A stretch of 64,000 bases of DNA from an uncultured Desulfuromonadales bacterium (GCA_947259685.1 CAMYNC010000002.1:1-64000), one strand, 5' to 3'; counted from the first letter of the stretch, positions 7,317 to 17,907 are shown. Notes: generated by a model from the letters alone, not told the origin. Made by a program: numbers and translations.

Positions 7317-10300
7317 TCAGCTGGCAACCCGGGTCGACAGGCTGGCGGTGCCTGGATCGTTGATCCGCACCGACACCAGCTTGGAGACACCCGGCTCCTG
7401 CATAGTGACACCATACATAGTATCCACAATAGTCATCGTTCGCTTACTGTGGGTAATAATAATAAATTGCGATCGATCAGTCATCTCGCGCACCAGCTCT
7501 GCAAACCGATCGATATTGGCATCATCGAGCGGGGCATCAACCTCATCCAGCACGCAAAACGGCGTCGGCTTAATCAAAAACAAAGAGAAGATCAGCGCCA
7601 CAGCGGTCAGAGCTTTTTCCCCACCAGAGAGCAGATTGACATTCTGCAAGCGCTTGCCTGGCGGCTGAACGATAATTTCGATGCCGGTTTCCAGCAGATC
7701 GTCTTCATCCGACAACCTCAGTTCGGCCTGGCCGCCGCGAAACAGTCGCGGAAACACCTGTCGGAATTTTTCGTTCACCAGGTCGAAGGTCTCCTTGAAA
7801 CGACGCCTGGTCGTACGATTGATCTGGCTGATCGCTTTCTGCAGATCATCGAGCGACTGCTGTAAATCGTCCCGCTGCCGGGTCAGAAAATCGTAACGCT
7901 CCTCCTGCTCGCGATACTCATCGATCGCCATCAGGTTCACTTCACCCAAAGATTCAATCCGTTGCTGCAGGCGTTTCAGCTGTTGCTGCTGTCGCTCCAG
8001 CTCATCCTCGGTCGCCTCAGGCACCTGGTGTTCCAGCAAGTCGACCCGGTAACGCTCCTGAACCCCCTGACGGACATGCTCTGCATCCACCTGCAGCTCG
8101 TGCTGCCGCAGCTGCAGTCTGGCTACCTGCTTGCGCAGCTCTTCAGCCTCAGTACGCACAGTTCGCAGCTGCTCTCGCTGTTCATCCAACTGCGAGCGTT
8201 CCTGCTCGTAACGCTCGCGCACTTGCTGACTCGCCTGTTGCTGCTCTTCCCGCCGAGCCAGCAACAACTCAAACTCTACCTGTAGCCGCTCATCGGCCTG
8301 GCTGAGGCGCTGCTGCTGGTGGTCAGCAGTCTGCTGTCGCTGCCGCAACTGCTGTTGGCGTTGTTGCAGCTCCAGCTGCTGTGCGGCAAGGCGTTTCAGG
8401 GTGTCGCGGGCGCCCTGCTGTTGCTGTTGGAAAGCAGCCAGGGCGATGCGTTTTTCGGTCAGCTGCTCGCGTTCACCATCCAGCCGATCGCGCAGCTCGA
8501 TAAGTTGCTGTTGCAAATCCACAGAGGCAGCTTCGAGCTGCTGCTGCCGTTCAGTCGATTTTTGACTGCCGCTGGTCAGCTCGCCTTTTTCCTGCTGCAA
8601 AGAATCGCAAAGCTCGGCGATCTGTTCGAGATCGAAAGCGATCAGCTCAAGTCGCTCGGTCAGGCGTGCGGCCTCTCCCTGCTGCCTCTGCCGATCCTTA
8701 TTCAGATCAAGGGCCTGCAGCTCCAGACGGTGCTCTTCAGCGACAGTGGCTTGTTCCTCGGCTTCGATCTGTAGAAGATCATCCTGCAGAATCGAAAGCT
8801 GTTGCTGCTGTTGGCGAAACTGCTTCTCAAGCGCTTCCAGTTCATGACCAAGCTCTTCAAGCTGCCGCTTTTTACCCAGCAGGCCGACGCTACTTGCGGC
8901 GGATTGACCGCCGGTCAGTTCGCCACGCCAGTTTAAACAGCCACCGTCTGCCGCCACCAACAACACCCCGACAGGAAGTTGCTGATCGCGAAAGCTGTTT
9001 ATCTCCTCAACCAGGTAGATGCCAGCCAACCAGTTGCGGATCAGCGCCTCTGACTCCGGCTTGGCATCCACCAGCTCAATCAGCGGCTGGCCCGAGTCAA
9101 ACTCACAGGCGGTTGGCGCGCGGGGCGGCAGCAACAACGTCGCCCTTGCCTGGGCCTGTTCAAGGAGTTGCAAAGCCTGGCCGGCGGCTTCAGAACTGGC
9201 CATTGGAATGGCCTGCAAACGCTCACCTAGGGCCATCTCGACCGCCATTTCATGGGCGGAGTCCTTCACCCGCAGCAGGTCAGCAACAATCTGCTGCCAG
9301 GGTGTTCCCGGCGCCAGGAGAGCGCGAACGCCCTCAGCATAGCCTTCACGATTACCTTCCAGCTCCTCAAGGGATTCCTTGCGCGAACGGCAACGCTCCA
9401 ACTGCCGGTTATCTTCAGTTAACCGCGCTTCGGCCTGGCGGCACTGTTCCTTGCAGTGCTGCCGGCGCTGTTCCTGCTGCAGGCGCTCTTCGCCGAGTTG
9501 CTGCTGGCGCTCGCTGACCGCCTGCAACTGCTGGATGCCTTGCTGCTGTTCAGCGCCAAGTTCCTGCTGTTGCTCCTGCAATCGCACCGCCTCAGCTTGC
9601 AACAGCTGTCGCCGTTCGCTCTCTGCTCCCAGGCGCCGTTCGCTCTCTTCCCGCCGATTGGCCAAACGACTGGCCTCCGCCAGCAGCTCCAGCAATTCAC
9701 GCCGCCGTTCCTCCAGCTGCTGAGTGAGGGCTTGTTCGCGGCTCAGAGCCTGGCGTAAGCCCTCCTCCTGAACCTCAGATTCCCCTTCAAGAGCTTCCAG
9801 GCGGCCAACGAAACTGCCTTCTTCCTGCTGCAACTGGCCAACCTCGTCTGCCAGAGCAGTGAGTCGTTCTGTGACCAGCTGCCCTTCCTGCTGTCGTTCG
9901 ATACCCTGGGCTTGCAGCTGTTCCCGCTGGCGAACCGAAAGTGCCAGTTCCCCTTCCACCCGCTGAATCTCCGCTGCCAGCTGATAAACCCGCTCTTGGG
10001 AAAGGGTCAGCTCGGCTTCGATTCCGGTCAGCCGTAACTGGCGTTCTTCGAGTTGCAGTTCGCCTTGTTCAAGCTGCAGGTCTAATCTGGCCAGACCGCC
10101 GGATTGTTCCTGTTCCTGGGCAGAAACCAGGCTTATTTCAGCGCGCAATTTTTGAAACTTGTTGCCGGTCAGACTCAGCTCCAGCCGTTTGGCTTCACCG
10201 CGATATTCTCGGAACTTTTCGGCCCGCTGGGCCTGGCGCTTCAAGCTGCTGAGCTGACGCCGCACTTCGGAGATGATATCGCTCAACCGCACCAGATTCT

Positions 10301-10865
10301 GCCGGGTCGCATCCATCTTGCGCATGGCAGTTTTTTTGCGCAGTTTATACTTCGTGACCCCGGCGGCCTCCTCGATCAAACTGCGTCGCTCGGCCGGCTT
10401 GGCGCTGACCAGCATGCCGACCTTGCCTTGCTCGATGATCGAATAGGCACGTGCACCGACCCCGGTATCCATGAACAGTTCAGTGATATCGAGTAATCGG
10501 CAGGGGGTTTTGTTCAGCAGGTACTCACTCTCGCCACTGCGATACAGCCGGCGGGTGACCATAATCTCGGCATAATCCTGATACGCCGGTGGGCAGACCT
10601 TGGCGCTATTGTCAAAAACGACCGTAACCTCTGCCAAGCCGTGAGGTTTACGGCTTTCGCTGCCACCGAAGATCACATCCTCCATCGCCTGGCCGCGCAG
10701 ATGGCGGGCATTCTGCTCCCCCATCGACCAGCGGATCGCATCAACGATATTGCTTTTCCCGCAACCGTTCGGCCCGACCACCCCGGTGATCCCCTCTTGA
10801 AAGGTTAGGGACACCTTGTCGACAAAGGATTTGAAGCCAACGATATCGAGACGCTTAATCTTCAT
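7317..10865 (-). CDS. smc: Chromosome segregation protein SMC
   Basis: ATPase that folds and separates chromosomes. Walker A GPNGCGKSN is at residues 31-39, followed by two very long Gln/Glu/Leu-rich coiled coils around a hinge (about 510-660, GYAEGVRALL). Then come the signature LSGGEKALTAV (about 1079) and Walker B with DEVDAPLDD (about 1107). At 1182 residues it has the usual length. The start is ATG 10865 (MKIKRLDIVGFKSF), the conserved SMC start; an upstream in-frame extension to 10925 is not family-like. It begins the smc-roadblock-ftsY run. Confidence 0.97.
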   Translation of the reverse strand: MKIKRLDIVGFKSFVDKVSLTFQEGITGVVGPNGCGKSNIVDAIRWSMGEQNARHLRGQAMEDVIFGGSESRKPHGLAEVTVVFDNSAKVCPPAYQDYAEIMVTRRLYRSGESEYLLNKTPCRLLDITELFMDTGVGARAYSIIEQGKVGMLVSAKPAERRSLIEEAAGVTKYKLRKKTAMRKMDATRQNLVRLSDIISEVRRQLSSLKRQAQRAEKFREYRGEAKRLELSLTGNKFQKLRAEISLVSAQEQEQSGGLARLDLQLEQGELQLEERQLRLTGIEAELTLSQERVYQLAAEIQRVEGELALSVRQREQLQAQGIERQQEGQLVTERLTALADEVGQLQQEEGSFVGRLEALEGESEVQEEGLRQALSREQALTQQLEERRRELLELLAEASRLANRREESERRLGAESERRQLLQAEAVRLQEQQQELGAEQQQGIQQLQAVSERQQQLGEERLQQEQRRQHCKEQCRQAEARLTEDNRQLERCRSRKESLEELEGNREGYAEGVRALLAPGTPWQQIVADLLRVKDSAHEMAVEMALGERLQAIPMASSEAAGQALQLLEQAQARATLLLPPRAPTACEFDSGQPLIELVDAKPESEALIRNWLAGIYLVEEINSFRDQQLPVGVLLVAADGGCLNWRGELTGGQSAASSVGLLGKKRQLEELGHELEALEKQFRQQQQQLSILQDDLLQIEAEEQATVAEEHRLELQALDLNKDRQRQQGEAARLTERLELIAFDLEQIAELCDSLQQEKGELTSGSQKSTERQQQLEAASVDLQQQLIELRDRLDGEREQLTEKRIALAAFQQQQQGARDTLKRLAAQQLELQQRQQQLRQRQQTADHQQQRLSQADERLQVEFELLLARREEQQQASQQVRERYEQERSQLDEQREQLRTVRTEAEELRKQVARLQLRQHELQVDAEHVRQGVQERYRVDLLEHQVPEATEDELERQQQQLKRLQQRIESLGEVNLMAIDEYREQEERYDFLTRQRDDLQQSLDDLQKAISQINRTTRRRFKETFDLVNEKFRQVFPRLFRGGQAELRLSDEDDLLETGIEIIVQPPGKRLQNVNLLSGGEKALTAVALIFSLFLIKPTPFCVLDEVDAPLDDANIDRFAELVREMTDRSQFIIITHSKRTMTIVDTMYGVTMQEPGVSKLVSVRINDPGTASLSTRVAS

Positions 10866-11057
10866 CCGGCCGGAATCTGTACTCCTGAAACAGCAAATAT
10901 AAAGTTGCCGGGATTTGGCCGGCAATCACCATTTTCAATTGTCATTAAAAAACTCAGCGGGTCATGTTAACAAGCAGCAGTATTCATGTAAAGAATAGAT
11001 ATTATGGGCAAAGTTGGCCTGTCAGCTTGCTGCTTGTCGAACTTCTGCTGAGAGGTT

Positions 11058-11147
11058 ATGATGAGTACGCAAGAAGCGAAACACGCCTATCAGCCCGGAC
11101 CCGTCTCTCGAACGATCGGCCTAGATGAACAGACCCCCTTTTTATAA
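11058..11147 (+). CDS. Possible 29-residue leader ORF overlapping the AsmA-like gene
   Basis: ATG 11058 (or 11061) follows a GAGAGG and reads MMSTQEAKHAYQ to a TAA at 11145-11147, 20 nt inside the downstream gene in another frame. The downstream ATG has no visible SD, so coupling is conceivable. No similarity recognised; may be chance. Confidence 0.2.
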   Translation: MMSTQEAKHAYQPGPVSRTIGLDEQTPFL

Positions 11148-14100
11148 GCGTCGCCCCATTCTCAGTAGTCTATTCGTGACATTGCTGATTATTTCAAGTT
11201 TGATTGCCATCTTTATCCATCAGCTCGACTTGAATGACTATCTGCAGACGCTTGAGGATCAGCTGAGCGACAATCTCCAACAACCGGTCGCGATCAAAGA
11301 AATTCACCTGGCTTTCGAGCAGGGACTGGCGATCGAGCTTAAGCAACTGGTGATCGGTGATCCGCTCTCCCCCTTGCTTGAAGTGCCGAGCTTAACAGCG
11401 ACCCTGAAACTGATTCCGCTATTCGAGCGCAAGCTGCTCTTTACCCGGGTCCTGATCGACAGCCCCAGCGTGCAACTCTTTCTACCACTGGGAAAAGGCC
11501 CGGCAGCAGGCAGCTCGCAGCAGCTGATCGACTCACTCGGCATCCGCATCCTGACCATCCGCAATGCCCGCCTGAATATTTTTCAACAGCAGCCGGAAGG
11601 GCCCCGCAAGCTCCTGCAACTGGACAACCTGCATAGTGTCTTGACTGGCTGGGAAACCGGCAAAAGCGGCCGGTTGGTGGTTACCGGGCAATATTTCCAA
11701 AAGCAGCACGCCAGCGACTTCACTGTCGACCTCAGCCTCCCGACCAGCACCGATCCCAGCGAATGGCGCGAAGAAAACTTCCGCTATCGGCTGACGCTGC
11801 AAAACTTTGCCACCGCCGACCTGCCGAAACCGTCCGGGGCCAGGATTCCCAAGCAGGTTGACCTGTACGTCACCCTTGATGGTGTGCCGGCCAAAGGCAC
11901 ACAGCTTAAAGCGAGATTATTCAGCCACCGGGATCAGGAAGAACTGTTTTCGTTCAGCGGCAACTGGCAATCGACCAGTAAGCAGGACACTATCACCGCT
12001 CTGACCGGAAGCCTCTTGGGATTACCGATTGATGGCGAATTACTGTTGCTCCGACAACCCAAGGAAACTTTTCTTGGTGGCCGTTTCGGTGCCCAAAACG
12101 TCAGCCTGACTTCCCAACTGCTTCGGCAATGGCGAATCCCCGGGGCGGAGAAGTTGAAGCAAGGCGAACTGGATCGACTGGCGGTGGTACTGGTGAAAAG
12201 CTGGCAAGCAGATGAAACCTTACCGGAGTTACCGCGCATCGGGCTGGAACTCTCCTTGACCAATCTGGATTGGAACAGCTCGGAACTACAGCAACTGCAA
12301 GATTTCTCAGTAGAATTGTTATTGCAGGATGAAAACCTGCTGATCAAGGACGGCCTCGCCTCGATCAGTAGCCATCCGGTGCATTTTTCCGGGCAGCTTA
12401 AAGCCCTTTTCAGCCACCCACAACTCGACCTCAAACTCTTATTCGAACCAGATTTAAAGCGCCTGGAAGAGCAGTTGACCTTGCCTGAAGACTGGCGGCT
12501 GAACGGTCCGATACCGATTGAGCTAAAGCTTTCCGGAGCCCTGAACGAGCCCAGCTACAGCCTCAGTGCTGACCTTTCAGCGACCAGCGTGCAGCTGGGC
12601 AAACTGCTGCAAAAAATCCCTGAGCACCAGGGGAGGTTATTCCTGAGTGGGCAGCTCAACAAGGACTATCTTCAGCTTGACGAATTTCAATTCACCCTGG
12701 GCGATTTCCTGCTGAGCGGCGAAGGAAATTTCCCCCGCAGGCCAGAAACCGACAGTTTACTGCTCGACATAGATGCCTTTGATCTAGCCAAACTGCAGCC
12801 CTTTTCACCGCTGTTTGAACAGTTGCAGATTGTCGGCCGGGTCCATCCGTACCTCGAATACACCAAAGGGACTGGAGCCCGGGGACGCTTGCGGATCGAT
12901 GGCCTGGGAAGTCACTTTTTTAACATTGTCGGTGACCTGAACCAGGCCCAGGGGGAGATTCACTTTAACCACCAGGGGTTGAGCTTCAGCCAACTGGAGG
13001 CAGCCCTTGGAGAATCACCGGTGACTTTGAGCGGTCGCATGACACCCTGGCAGGAACCCCGGCTGGAATTAGCTATCACCGGCCCAAAAGTCCGCGCCGT
13101 CGACCTGATTTTTCGTAATCAGGACCTCAACTTCTACCATCTGGATGGCCGGCTGCAGATCGACAAACAGGGCATAGCTTTCGCTCCGGTCAAAGTCGCT
13201 CTTGAAACAGAGACCCAGGCGACGGTCAGCGGTCAACTGACCAATTTCAAACAACCAGAAATCGTTCTGGATATCAGCGCAGAAAAAGCCGATATCATTG
13301 AGGTCATCAAGGTCTTTCAAGGCCCCCCTAGAACCAAATCGCCAGCAGCCAAACGCGAACGCAAGCCGATTCTGATAAATGTTTACGCCAAGCAGGGGAC
13401 TTTGGGCGGTCTGAGCTTTCAGAACGCCCAGGGGCAGATCAAAGACCACCGTGGAGTCTTTACGATTTACCCGCTTAATTTTGAAAATGACGGTGGCTAT
13501 TGTGTGGCCCGGGTTGAATTCGATCGGAACCGGCAGCCGGGCATCCTAAAGGTCTCCGGCCATGCCGAGGATATTGATGCTTCGATTCTCCACCAGAGTA
13601 TTTTCAAGAGACGCGGCCTGATCAGCGGCAAACTGCGCGGCGATTTTTACCTTGAAGGAGCAACCGCCGACAACCGTTTCTGGCACAACGCTACTGGTGG
13701 CATCCACCTGCAGGTCAGCGCCGGAACACTCCGAAAGTTCCGCGGTCTCGCACGGGTTTTTTCCTTGCTAAACATCTCCCAGATCTTTGCTGGCAACCTG
13801 CCTGACATGGATAATGAGGGCATGCCGTTCAGCCTCTTGGAAGGCAGCGTAGGCTTTGCCGACGGGCGGATGAGCACCGAAGATCTGCACGTGGAAAGCG
13901 AAGCGATGAATCTTTCTTTGGTCGGCGAGCAAAATCTGATCGCCAATACGGTTAATTTTGATCTCGGGGTCATGCCGCTACGCACCGTCGACAAGGTGGT
14001 CAGCAAAATCCCGATTGCCGGCTGGATTCTGGCGGGAGAAGAAAAGGCGCTGTTTACCGCCCATTTTAAAATCAAGGGGTCAAGCGATTCGCCCAAGGTC

Positions 14101-14262
14101 ACTGCGATACCGATCGGTTCGGTCTCCAATACGGTCTTCGGCATCGTCAAACGAACCTTCGGCCTGCCCGGCAAGCTGGTGAAGGATCTCAGCGAGTTGC
14201 TTAATAATCCGCGGCAGAAACAGAATCAACTGGAGCCGCCTGAACCACAAGTAGAGCCTTAG
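11125..14262 (+). CDS. AsmA-like / DUF3971-type envelope protein
   Basis: Protein of 1045 residues with one N-terminal signal-anchor (about 12-33) and a very long beta-rich periplasmic part of repeating short strands, ending in the AsmA C-terminal pattern (EDLHVESEAMNLSLVGEQNL, then a PIAGWILAGEEKALFTAHF strand set). AsmA-like proteins (TamB, YhdP) are thought to bridge inner and outer membrane for phospholipid transport. The start ATG 11125 lacks a clear SD. It is divergent from smc and converges with ubiE, whose stop it overlaps by four nt. The exact subfamily is not resolved. Confidence 0.8.
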   Translation: MNRPPFYKRRPILSSLFVTLLIISSLIAIFIHQLDLNDYLQTLEDQLSDNLQQPVAIKEIHLAFEQGLAIELKQLVIGDPLSPLLEVPSLTATLKLIPLFERKLLFTRVLIDSPSVQLFLPLGKGPAAGSSQQLIDSLGIRILTIRNARLNIFQQQPEGPRKLLQLDNLHSVLTGWETGKSGRLVVTGQYFQKQHASDFTVDLSLPTSTDPSEWREENFRYRLTLQNFATADLPKPSGARIPKQVDLYVTLDGVPAKGTQLKARLFSHRDQEELFSFSGNWQSTSKQDTITALTGSLLGLPIDGELLLLRQPKETFLGGRFGAQNVSLTSQLLRQWRIPGAEKLKQGELDRLAVVLVKSWQADETLPELPRIGLELSLTNLDWNSSELQQLQDFSVELLLQDENLLIKDGLASISSHPVHFSGQLKALFSHPQLDLKLLFEPDLKRLEEQLTLPEDWRLNGPIPIELKLSGALNEPSYSLSADLSATSVQLGKLLQKIPEHQGRLFLSGQLNKDYLQLDEFQFTLGDFLLSGEGNFPRRPETDSLLLDIDAFDLAKLQPFSPLFEQLQIVGRVHPYLEYTKGTGARGRLRIDGLGSHFFNIVGDLNQAQGEIHFNHQGLSFSQLEAALGESPVTLSGRMTPWQEPRLELAITGPKVRAVDLIFRNQDLNFYHLDGRLQIDKQGIAFAPVKVALETETQATVSGQLTNFKQPEIVLDISAEKADIIEVIKVFQGPPRTKSPAAKRERKPILINVYAKQGTLGGLSFQNAQGQIKDHRGVFTIYPLNFENDGGYCVARVEFDRNRQPGILKVSGHAEDIDASILHQSIFKRRGLISGKLRGDFYLEGATADNRFWHNATGGIHLQVSAGTLRKFRGLARVFSLLNISQIFAGNLPDMDNEGMPFSLLEGSVGFADGRMSTEDLHVESEAMNLSLVGEQNLIANTVNFDLGVMPLRTVDKVVSKIPIAGWILAGEEKALFTAHFKIKGSSDSPKVTAIPIGSVSNTVFGIVKRTFGLPGKLVKDLSELLNNPRQKQNQLEPPEPQVEP

Positions 14263-14975
14263 GCAGCTCGCTTATCCCCGACATAAACCGTCGAGATGCC
14301 GAAGGTCAGGTCGCAATGCTGCAGTTGACTGAAGCCAGCGTCGCCCATCATGCGGGAAAACTCGTCCTGGCTGGGGAATTCCAAAACCGAGTCAGGCAGG
14401 TACTGGTAGGCGCTGCGTTTGGAAAGAAAGCCACCGATGGTCGGCAGGATCTTCTGAAAATAAAAGTAATAGAGGCGACGGAAAAGCTCACTGCGCGGGT
14501 TGGAAAACTCCAGAATAACCACCCGCCCCCCAGGCTTGAGGACGCGGTACATTTCGCGCAATCCGGCCGGCCGGTCAACCACATTGCGGATGCCGAAGGC
14601 AATGGTAATGGCATCGAAGGTCGCATCAGGATGAGGAATCTCTTCGCAAGGCGCATTGACCAGCATGATCCGCTCGCCGTACATGGAAGAGTTGAGCTTC
14701 TGCTGTCCCTGGACGAGCATTCCCTGGGTGAAATCTTCCCCGACGATCTTTACCGAAGGGTCGGTGTTGGCCGCTACCTCCAGGGCCACATCGCAGGTTC
14801 CGGTCGCAATATCCAGCACCCGCCCCGCGGCCGGGACACTGAGCTGGCTTACGGCGAAGCGCCGCCAGCGGCGGTCGATGCCGAACGAAAGCAGCCGGTT
14901 TAGCAGATCGTAGCGGTGGGCAATATCGTCAAACATCTGCCGCACACCGCGCCCCTTGTCAGACAACTGGAACAT
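14259..14975 (-). CDS. ubiE: UbiE/MenG quinone C-methyltransferase
   Basis: SAM-dependent methylase that makes (demethyl)menaquinone or ubiquinone. The SAM motif VLDIATGTCDVALE and the signatures YDLLNRLLSFGIDRRWR and ITIAFGIRNVVDRPAGLREMYR are all present. In an anaerobe the likely job is menaquinone synthesis, feeding the quinol-oxidising complexes in this window. I choose ATG 14975 (MFQLSDKGRGV), which has AGGAG six nt upstream; ATG 14996 is also in frame but has no SD. It converges with the AsmA-like gene and is divergent from mutT. Confidence 0.93.
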   Translation of the reverse strand: MFQLSDKGRGVRQMFDDIAHRYDLLNRLLSFGIDRRWRRFAVSQLSVPAAGRVLDIATGTCDVALEVAANTDPSVKIVGEDFTQGMLVQGQQKLNSSMYGERIMLVNAPCEEIPHPDATFDAITIAFGIRNVVDRPAGLREMYRVLKPGGRVVILEFSNPRSELFRRLYYFYFQKILPTIGGFLSKRSAYQYLPDSVLEFPSQDEFSRMMGDAGFSQLQHCDLTFGISTVYVGDKRAA

Positions 14976-15134
14976 GTGAAACTCCTGGTGGTCCATGAAT
15001 TGAGCTGTTGCAATCGCAATTCAGCGCGCAAACAGTTGGAATGGTGCATGGTTCTATCATAGAGCAGGCAGAGCACCAACAAAAAATCGCCCGATTTGTC
15101 AGAACAACGCCAAACTCCTTGAACACCGAGACCG

Positions 15135-15566
15135 ATGAGTCCCTTTATGCAAAAAGCCCAGCTGAGACCACTCCCCCTGCCGGTTTGTGCCGCAGTCATC
15201 TGCCACGCCGGAAAAATCCTAATCACCAGGCGGCCTGCCGGCAAACCCCATGGCGGCCTTTGGGAATTTCCTGGAGGAAAAATTGATCATGGCGAGTCGC
15301 CACATCAGAGTTTGATCAGAGAGTTGCGCGAAGAATTGGCGATTGAAATCAGTGTCGGCCCGATTATCGAGACGGTCTACCACCATTACGATTGGGGCCC
15401 AGTACTGATTTTAGCCTATCGTTGCCACTGGGAGTCAGGAGAGATTCAACACCTGGAGGTGGACGATCATCGCTGGCTGGCAGCGCACGAGCTCAGTGGA
15501 CATCCGATTCTGCCAGCCGACCAGCCGATTCTCGATAAATTAAAAACACTCGATATTTGCCAATAA
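15135..15566 (+). CDS. mutT: MutT-type NUDIX hydrolase
   Basis: The 143-residue NUDIX protein carries the box GGKIDHGES, seven residues, then RELREEL, with Ala in place of the usual final Gly. N-terminal ICHAGKILITRRP and the GLWEFPGGK strand are MutT-like, suggesting 8-oxo-dGTP clean-up. An internal ATG at 15147 is also possible; no strong SD precedes either. It stands alone between ubiE (divergent) and a 290-nt gap before the transporter operon. The substrate is inferred from the family only. Confidence 0.85.
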   Translation: MSPFMQKAQLRPLPLPVCAAVICHAGKILITRRPAGKPHGGLWEFPGGKIDHGESPHQSLIRELREELAIEISVGPIIETVYHHYDWGPVLILAYRCHWESGEIQHLEVDDHRWLAAHELSGHPILPADQPILDKLKTLDICQ

Positions 15567-15854
15567 CAGCCGGCAACTTGAATTTTAACGGTTAGGAATT
15601 AAACTTGAGGCGCGCAAAAAATGAATCCGCCAGAGAATCGAATTCAGAGGAAATAGCAACCTCTGCCACTGCGGGCAACTCCGCTCTTCTTGAAAAATCG
15701 AATATTTGCAGTGCTGTCATTGTCATTGACATGGATAATCTGCCGCTTTAATCTCTTGTAGATAAAAGAACAAGGTTCGCTCAAACGAGACATATGCAAA
15801 CATAGGCGGTCGTCACTGGCCTCGAAAAATAATTGGCTTTTCCTGGAGGCGAAA

Positions 15855-16169
15855 ATGGCTGAAAAACAGAGGGTGTACGTTAACTTCTTTGCTCCTTCTT
15901 CAGACAGCATGAAGGCCGAAGTCACCGTTGCCCGAACCATCATCGTCTTCTGGTTCATCCTCAGTTACGGTCTTCCCGTCTTTATCTGGCTAGCGGGCCT
16001 GGGCGACCCGAACGGCCTGGGCGAATCTTTTCTCACGCAAATCCGCTTCCTCGGTTTCCCCCTGCATTATTGGTTACTTGCTCAAGGCTGCATCCTGGGC
16101 TACATCCTGCTCTGTAAACTCTATTGTATTCTTTGGGACAAATTGGTTATCCATCTACACGGGAAATAA
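15855..16169 (+). CDS. DUF4212 small subunit of a sodium:solute symporter
   Basis: A 104-residue membrane protein with two hydrophobic helices (about 28-48 and 71-93) and the DUF4212 pattern (WFILSYGLPVFIW, GFPLHYWLLAQG). These proteins are encoded directly before SSS-family acetate/pyruvate-type permeases. Start ATG 15855 has GGAGG five nt upstream. It lies 28 nt before the large transporter subunit, so co-transcription is expected. Confidence 0.92.
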   Translation: MAEKQRVYVNFFAPSSDSMKAEVTVARTIIVFWFILSYGLPVFIWLAGLGDPNGLGESFLTQIRFLGFPLHYWLLAQGCILGYILLCKLYCILWDKLVIHLHGK

Positions 16170-16197
16170 CCACTGCCATCGGGAGAGATAGCTTATC

Positions 16198-17907
16198 ATG
16201 CACCGACCTACCATCAGCCTGAGTCTGAGCTGCCTTATCAGCCTGACAATCGCCACCTCAGCTTTGGCTGCCGGCGAGGAGATCTACCAGTTGCAAACCG
16301 GCTTCAAGCTGGCTCCGGCAATCATCATGGTGGCCTTGCTGGCGGTTTATGTCGGCGTCGGCTTTCTGTCCAAAGTCAGTAACACCTCCGGCTACTGGGT
16401 GGCCGGCCAGGGGATCGGCAAACTGGGCAATGGCGCTGCCATTGCCTCTGACTGGATGTCGGCCGCATCCTTTATGGGGGTTGCCGGCCTGCTCTATCTC
16501 AAGGGCTGGTTCGGGCTCGGGTACATCATCGGCTGGACTGGCGGCTATGTGCTGCTGCTCTGCCTGATTGCCGCCCAGCTACGCCGCTTCGGTAAATACA
16601 CCATCCCCGAATTTCTTGGCGACCGCTACAACAGCCATGCGGTTCGATTGATTGCCGCCTCGGTCACAGTGATCATCGCAATCACTTACTCAACCGCCCA
16701 ATTCAAAGGCATCGGCCTGATCTGCGGCTGGATTTTCGGTATGAGCTACCAGGCCAGCGTGTTTTTTGCCGCCGGCGTGGTCTGCCTGTATATGCTGATC
16801 TCCGGGATGGCTGGGGTCACCCGCAACCAACAGATTCAATATGTCGTCCTGATTTCAGCGTTTTTGCTGCCGCTGTGGTTTTTGATCAAGAAAGCCGGTG
16901 GCAGCGGTTTTCTGCCGCAACTTGAATATGGCAGCATTATCTCCAACCTGATGGAGGGCAAGGTTTCCGCCGAGGCCGGGGGGATGCTCGGCGCTGAAGC
17001 GACAGCAGAGCTCAAACGTGCCTACCTGCCTTGGGGCAAGGGGGACTTCTATCACTTTATCGCTCTGGTCTTTACGCTGATGGTTGGGACAGCCGGGCTG
17101 CCACATATCATGATCCGCTTCTACACCGTCAAGAATGAAGATGTCGCACGCAAATCGGTGCTCTGGGGGCTGTTTTTTATCGGCCTGCTCTACTGGTCGT
17201 CGCCCGTCTATGCGGCGCTGGGAAAATTCTGGAACCCGACCGGCGGCAAAGAGGTCGCCGATATGATTATCCTTTCGGCACCGGAAAAAGCCGGACTACC
17301 AACTGCTTTTATCGGCTACCTGGCTTCTGGTGCGCTGGCAGCTGGACTATCGACCGTAGCTGGCCTGCTGGTCGCAGGGGCCTCGGCGATTGCTCATGAT
17401 TTTTACGCCACCGTGTTTCGGCCCGACTGTACCGACCGCGAAGCGCTGGCCATCGGCCGACTCTCCACCGCCGCCTTGTGTATTGTCGTCATCGGCTTTG
17501 CCCTCTATCCTTTGGCGCTGATCGCCCAGATCGTCGCCATGGCCTTTGCCATTGCCGGGAATACCATTTTCCCAGTGGTGGTGCTGGGGATCTGGTACTC
17601 CAAATCGAATAAGTACGGCGCTCTGGCCGGCATGTGTTTCGGCCTTGGCATGACGCTGCTGGCGATGCTCGGCTGGGCCGCCAAAATTGAGCTGTTCGGC
17701 GGCAGCGGCATCCTGCCTGCCACCTCAAGCGCCTTGCTGGTCTGCCCATTGGCCTTTTTAATCAACATCATCGTTTCCAATATCATGCACGATAAACTGG
17801 ATGAGGAATCCGCAGACTGCACCGACGAACTGCTGCGCAAAATCCATAATCTTCCCAGCTGCAGCGAAGCTGATGAGCAACCAAAAGCCAAAGCTTTCGG
17901 CCATTAA
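16198..17907 (+). CDS. Sodium:solute symporter (acetate permease ActP-like)
   Basis: SSS-family transporter of 569 residues. It has an N-terminal signal-like helix and about thirteen further transmembrane helices, with the family segments SGYWVAGQGIG, NGAAIASDWMSAASFMG and LPHIMIRFYTV. The DUF4212 gene before it and the DUF294 regulator after it mark the acetate/monocarboxylate branch found in proteobacteria. Acetate is the likely substrate, also because an acetate kinase gene is in the window, but lactate, pyruvate or propionate cannot be excluded. Confidence 0.9.
   Translation: MHRPTISLSLSCLISLTIATSALAAGEEIYQLQTGFKLAPAIIMVALLAVYVGVGFLSKVSNTSGYWVAGQGIGKLGNGAAIASDWMSAASFMGVAGLLYLKGWFGLGYIIGWTGGYVLLLCLIAAQLRRFGKYTIPEFLGDRYNSHAVRLIAASVTVIIAITYSTAQFKGIGLICGWIFGMSYQASVFFAAGVVCLYMLISGMAGVTRNQQIQYVVLISAFLLPLWFLIKKAGGSGFLPQLEYGSIISNLMEGKVSAEAGGMLGAEATAELKRAYLPWGKGDFYHFIALVFTLMVGTAGLPHIMIRFYTVKNEDVARKSVLWGLFFIGLLYWSSPVYAALGKFWNPTGGKEVADMIILSAPEKAGLPTAFIGYLASGALAAGLSTVAGLLVAGASAIAHDFYATVFRPDCTDREALAIGRLSTAALCIVVIGFALYPLALIAQIVAMAFAIAGNTIFPVVVLGIWYSKSNKYGALAGMCFGLGMTLLAMLGWAAKIELFGGSGILPATSSALLVCPLAFLINIIVSNIMHDKLDEESADCTDELLRKIHNLPSCSEADEQPKAKAFGH

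Noticed and set aside
8666..9517. Long antisense frame (283 codons) across smc
   Set aside because: Shadow of the Gln/Glu/Leu-rich SMC coiled coil in another frame; no SD and no domain.
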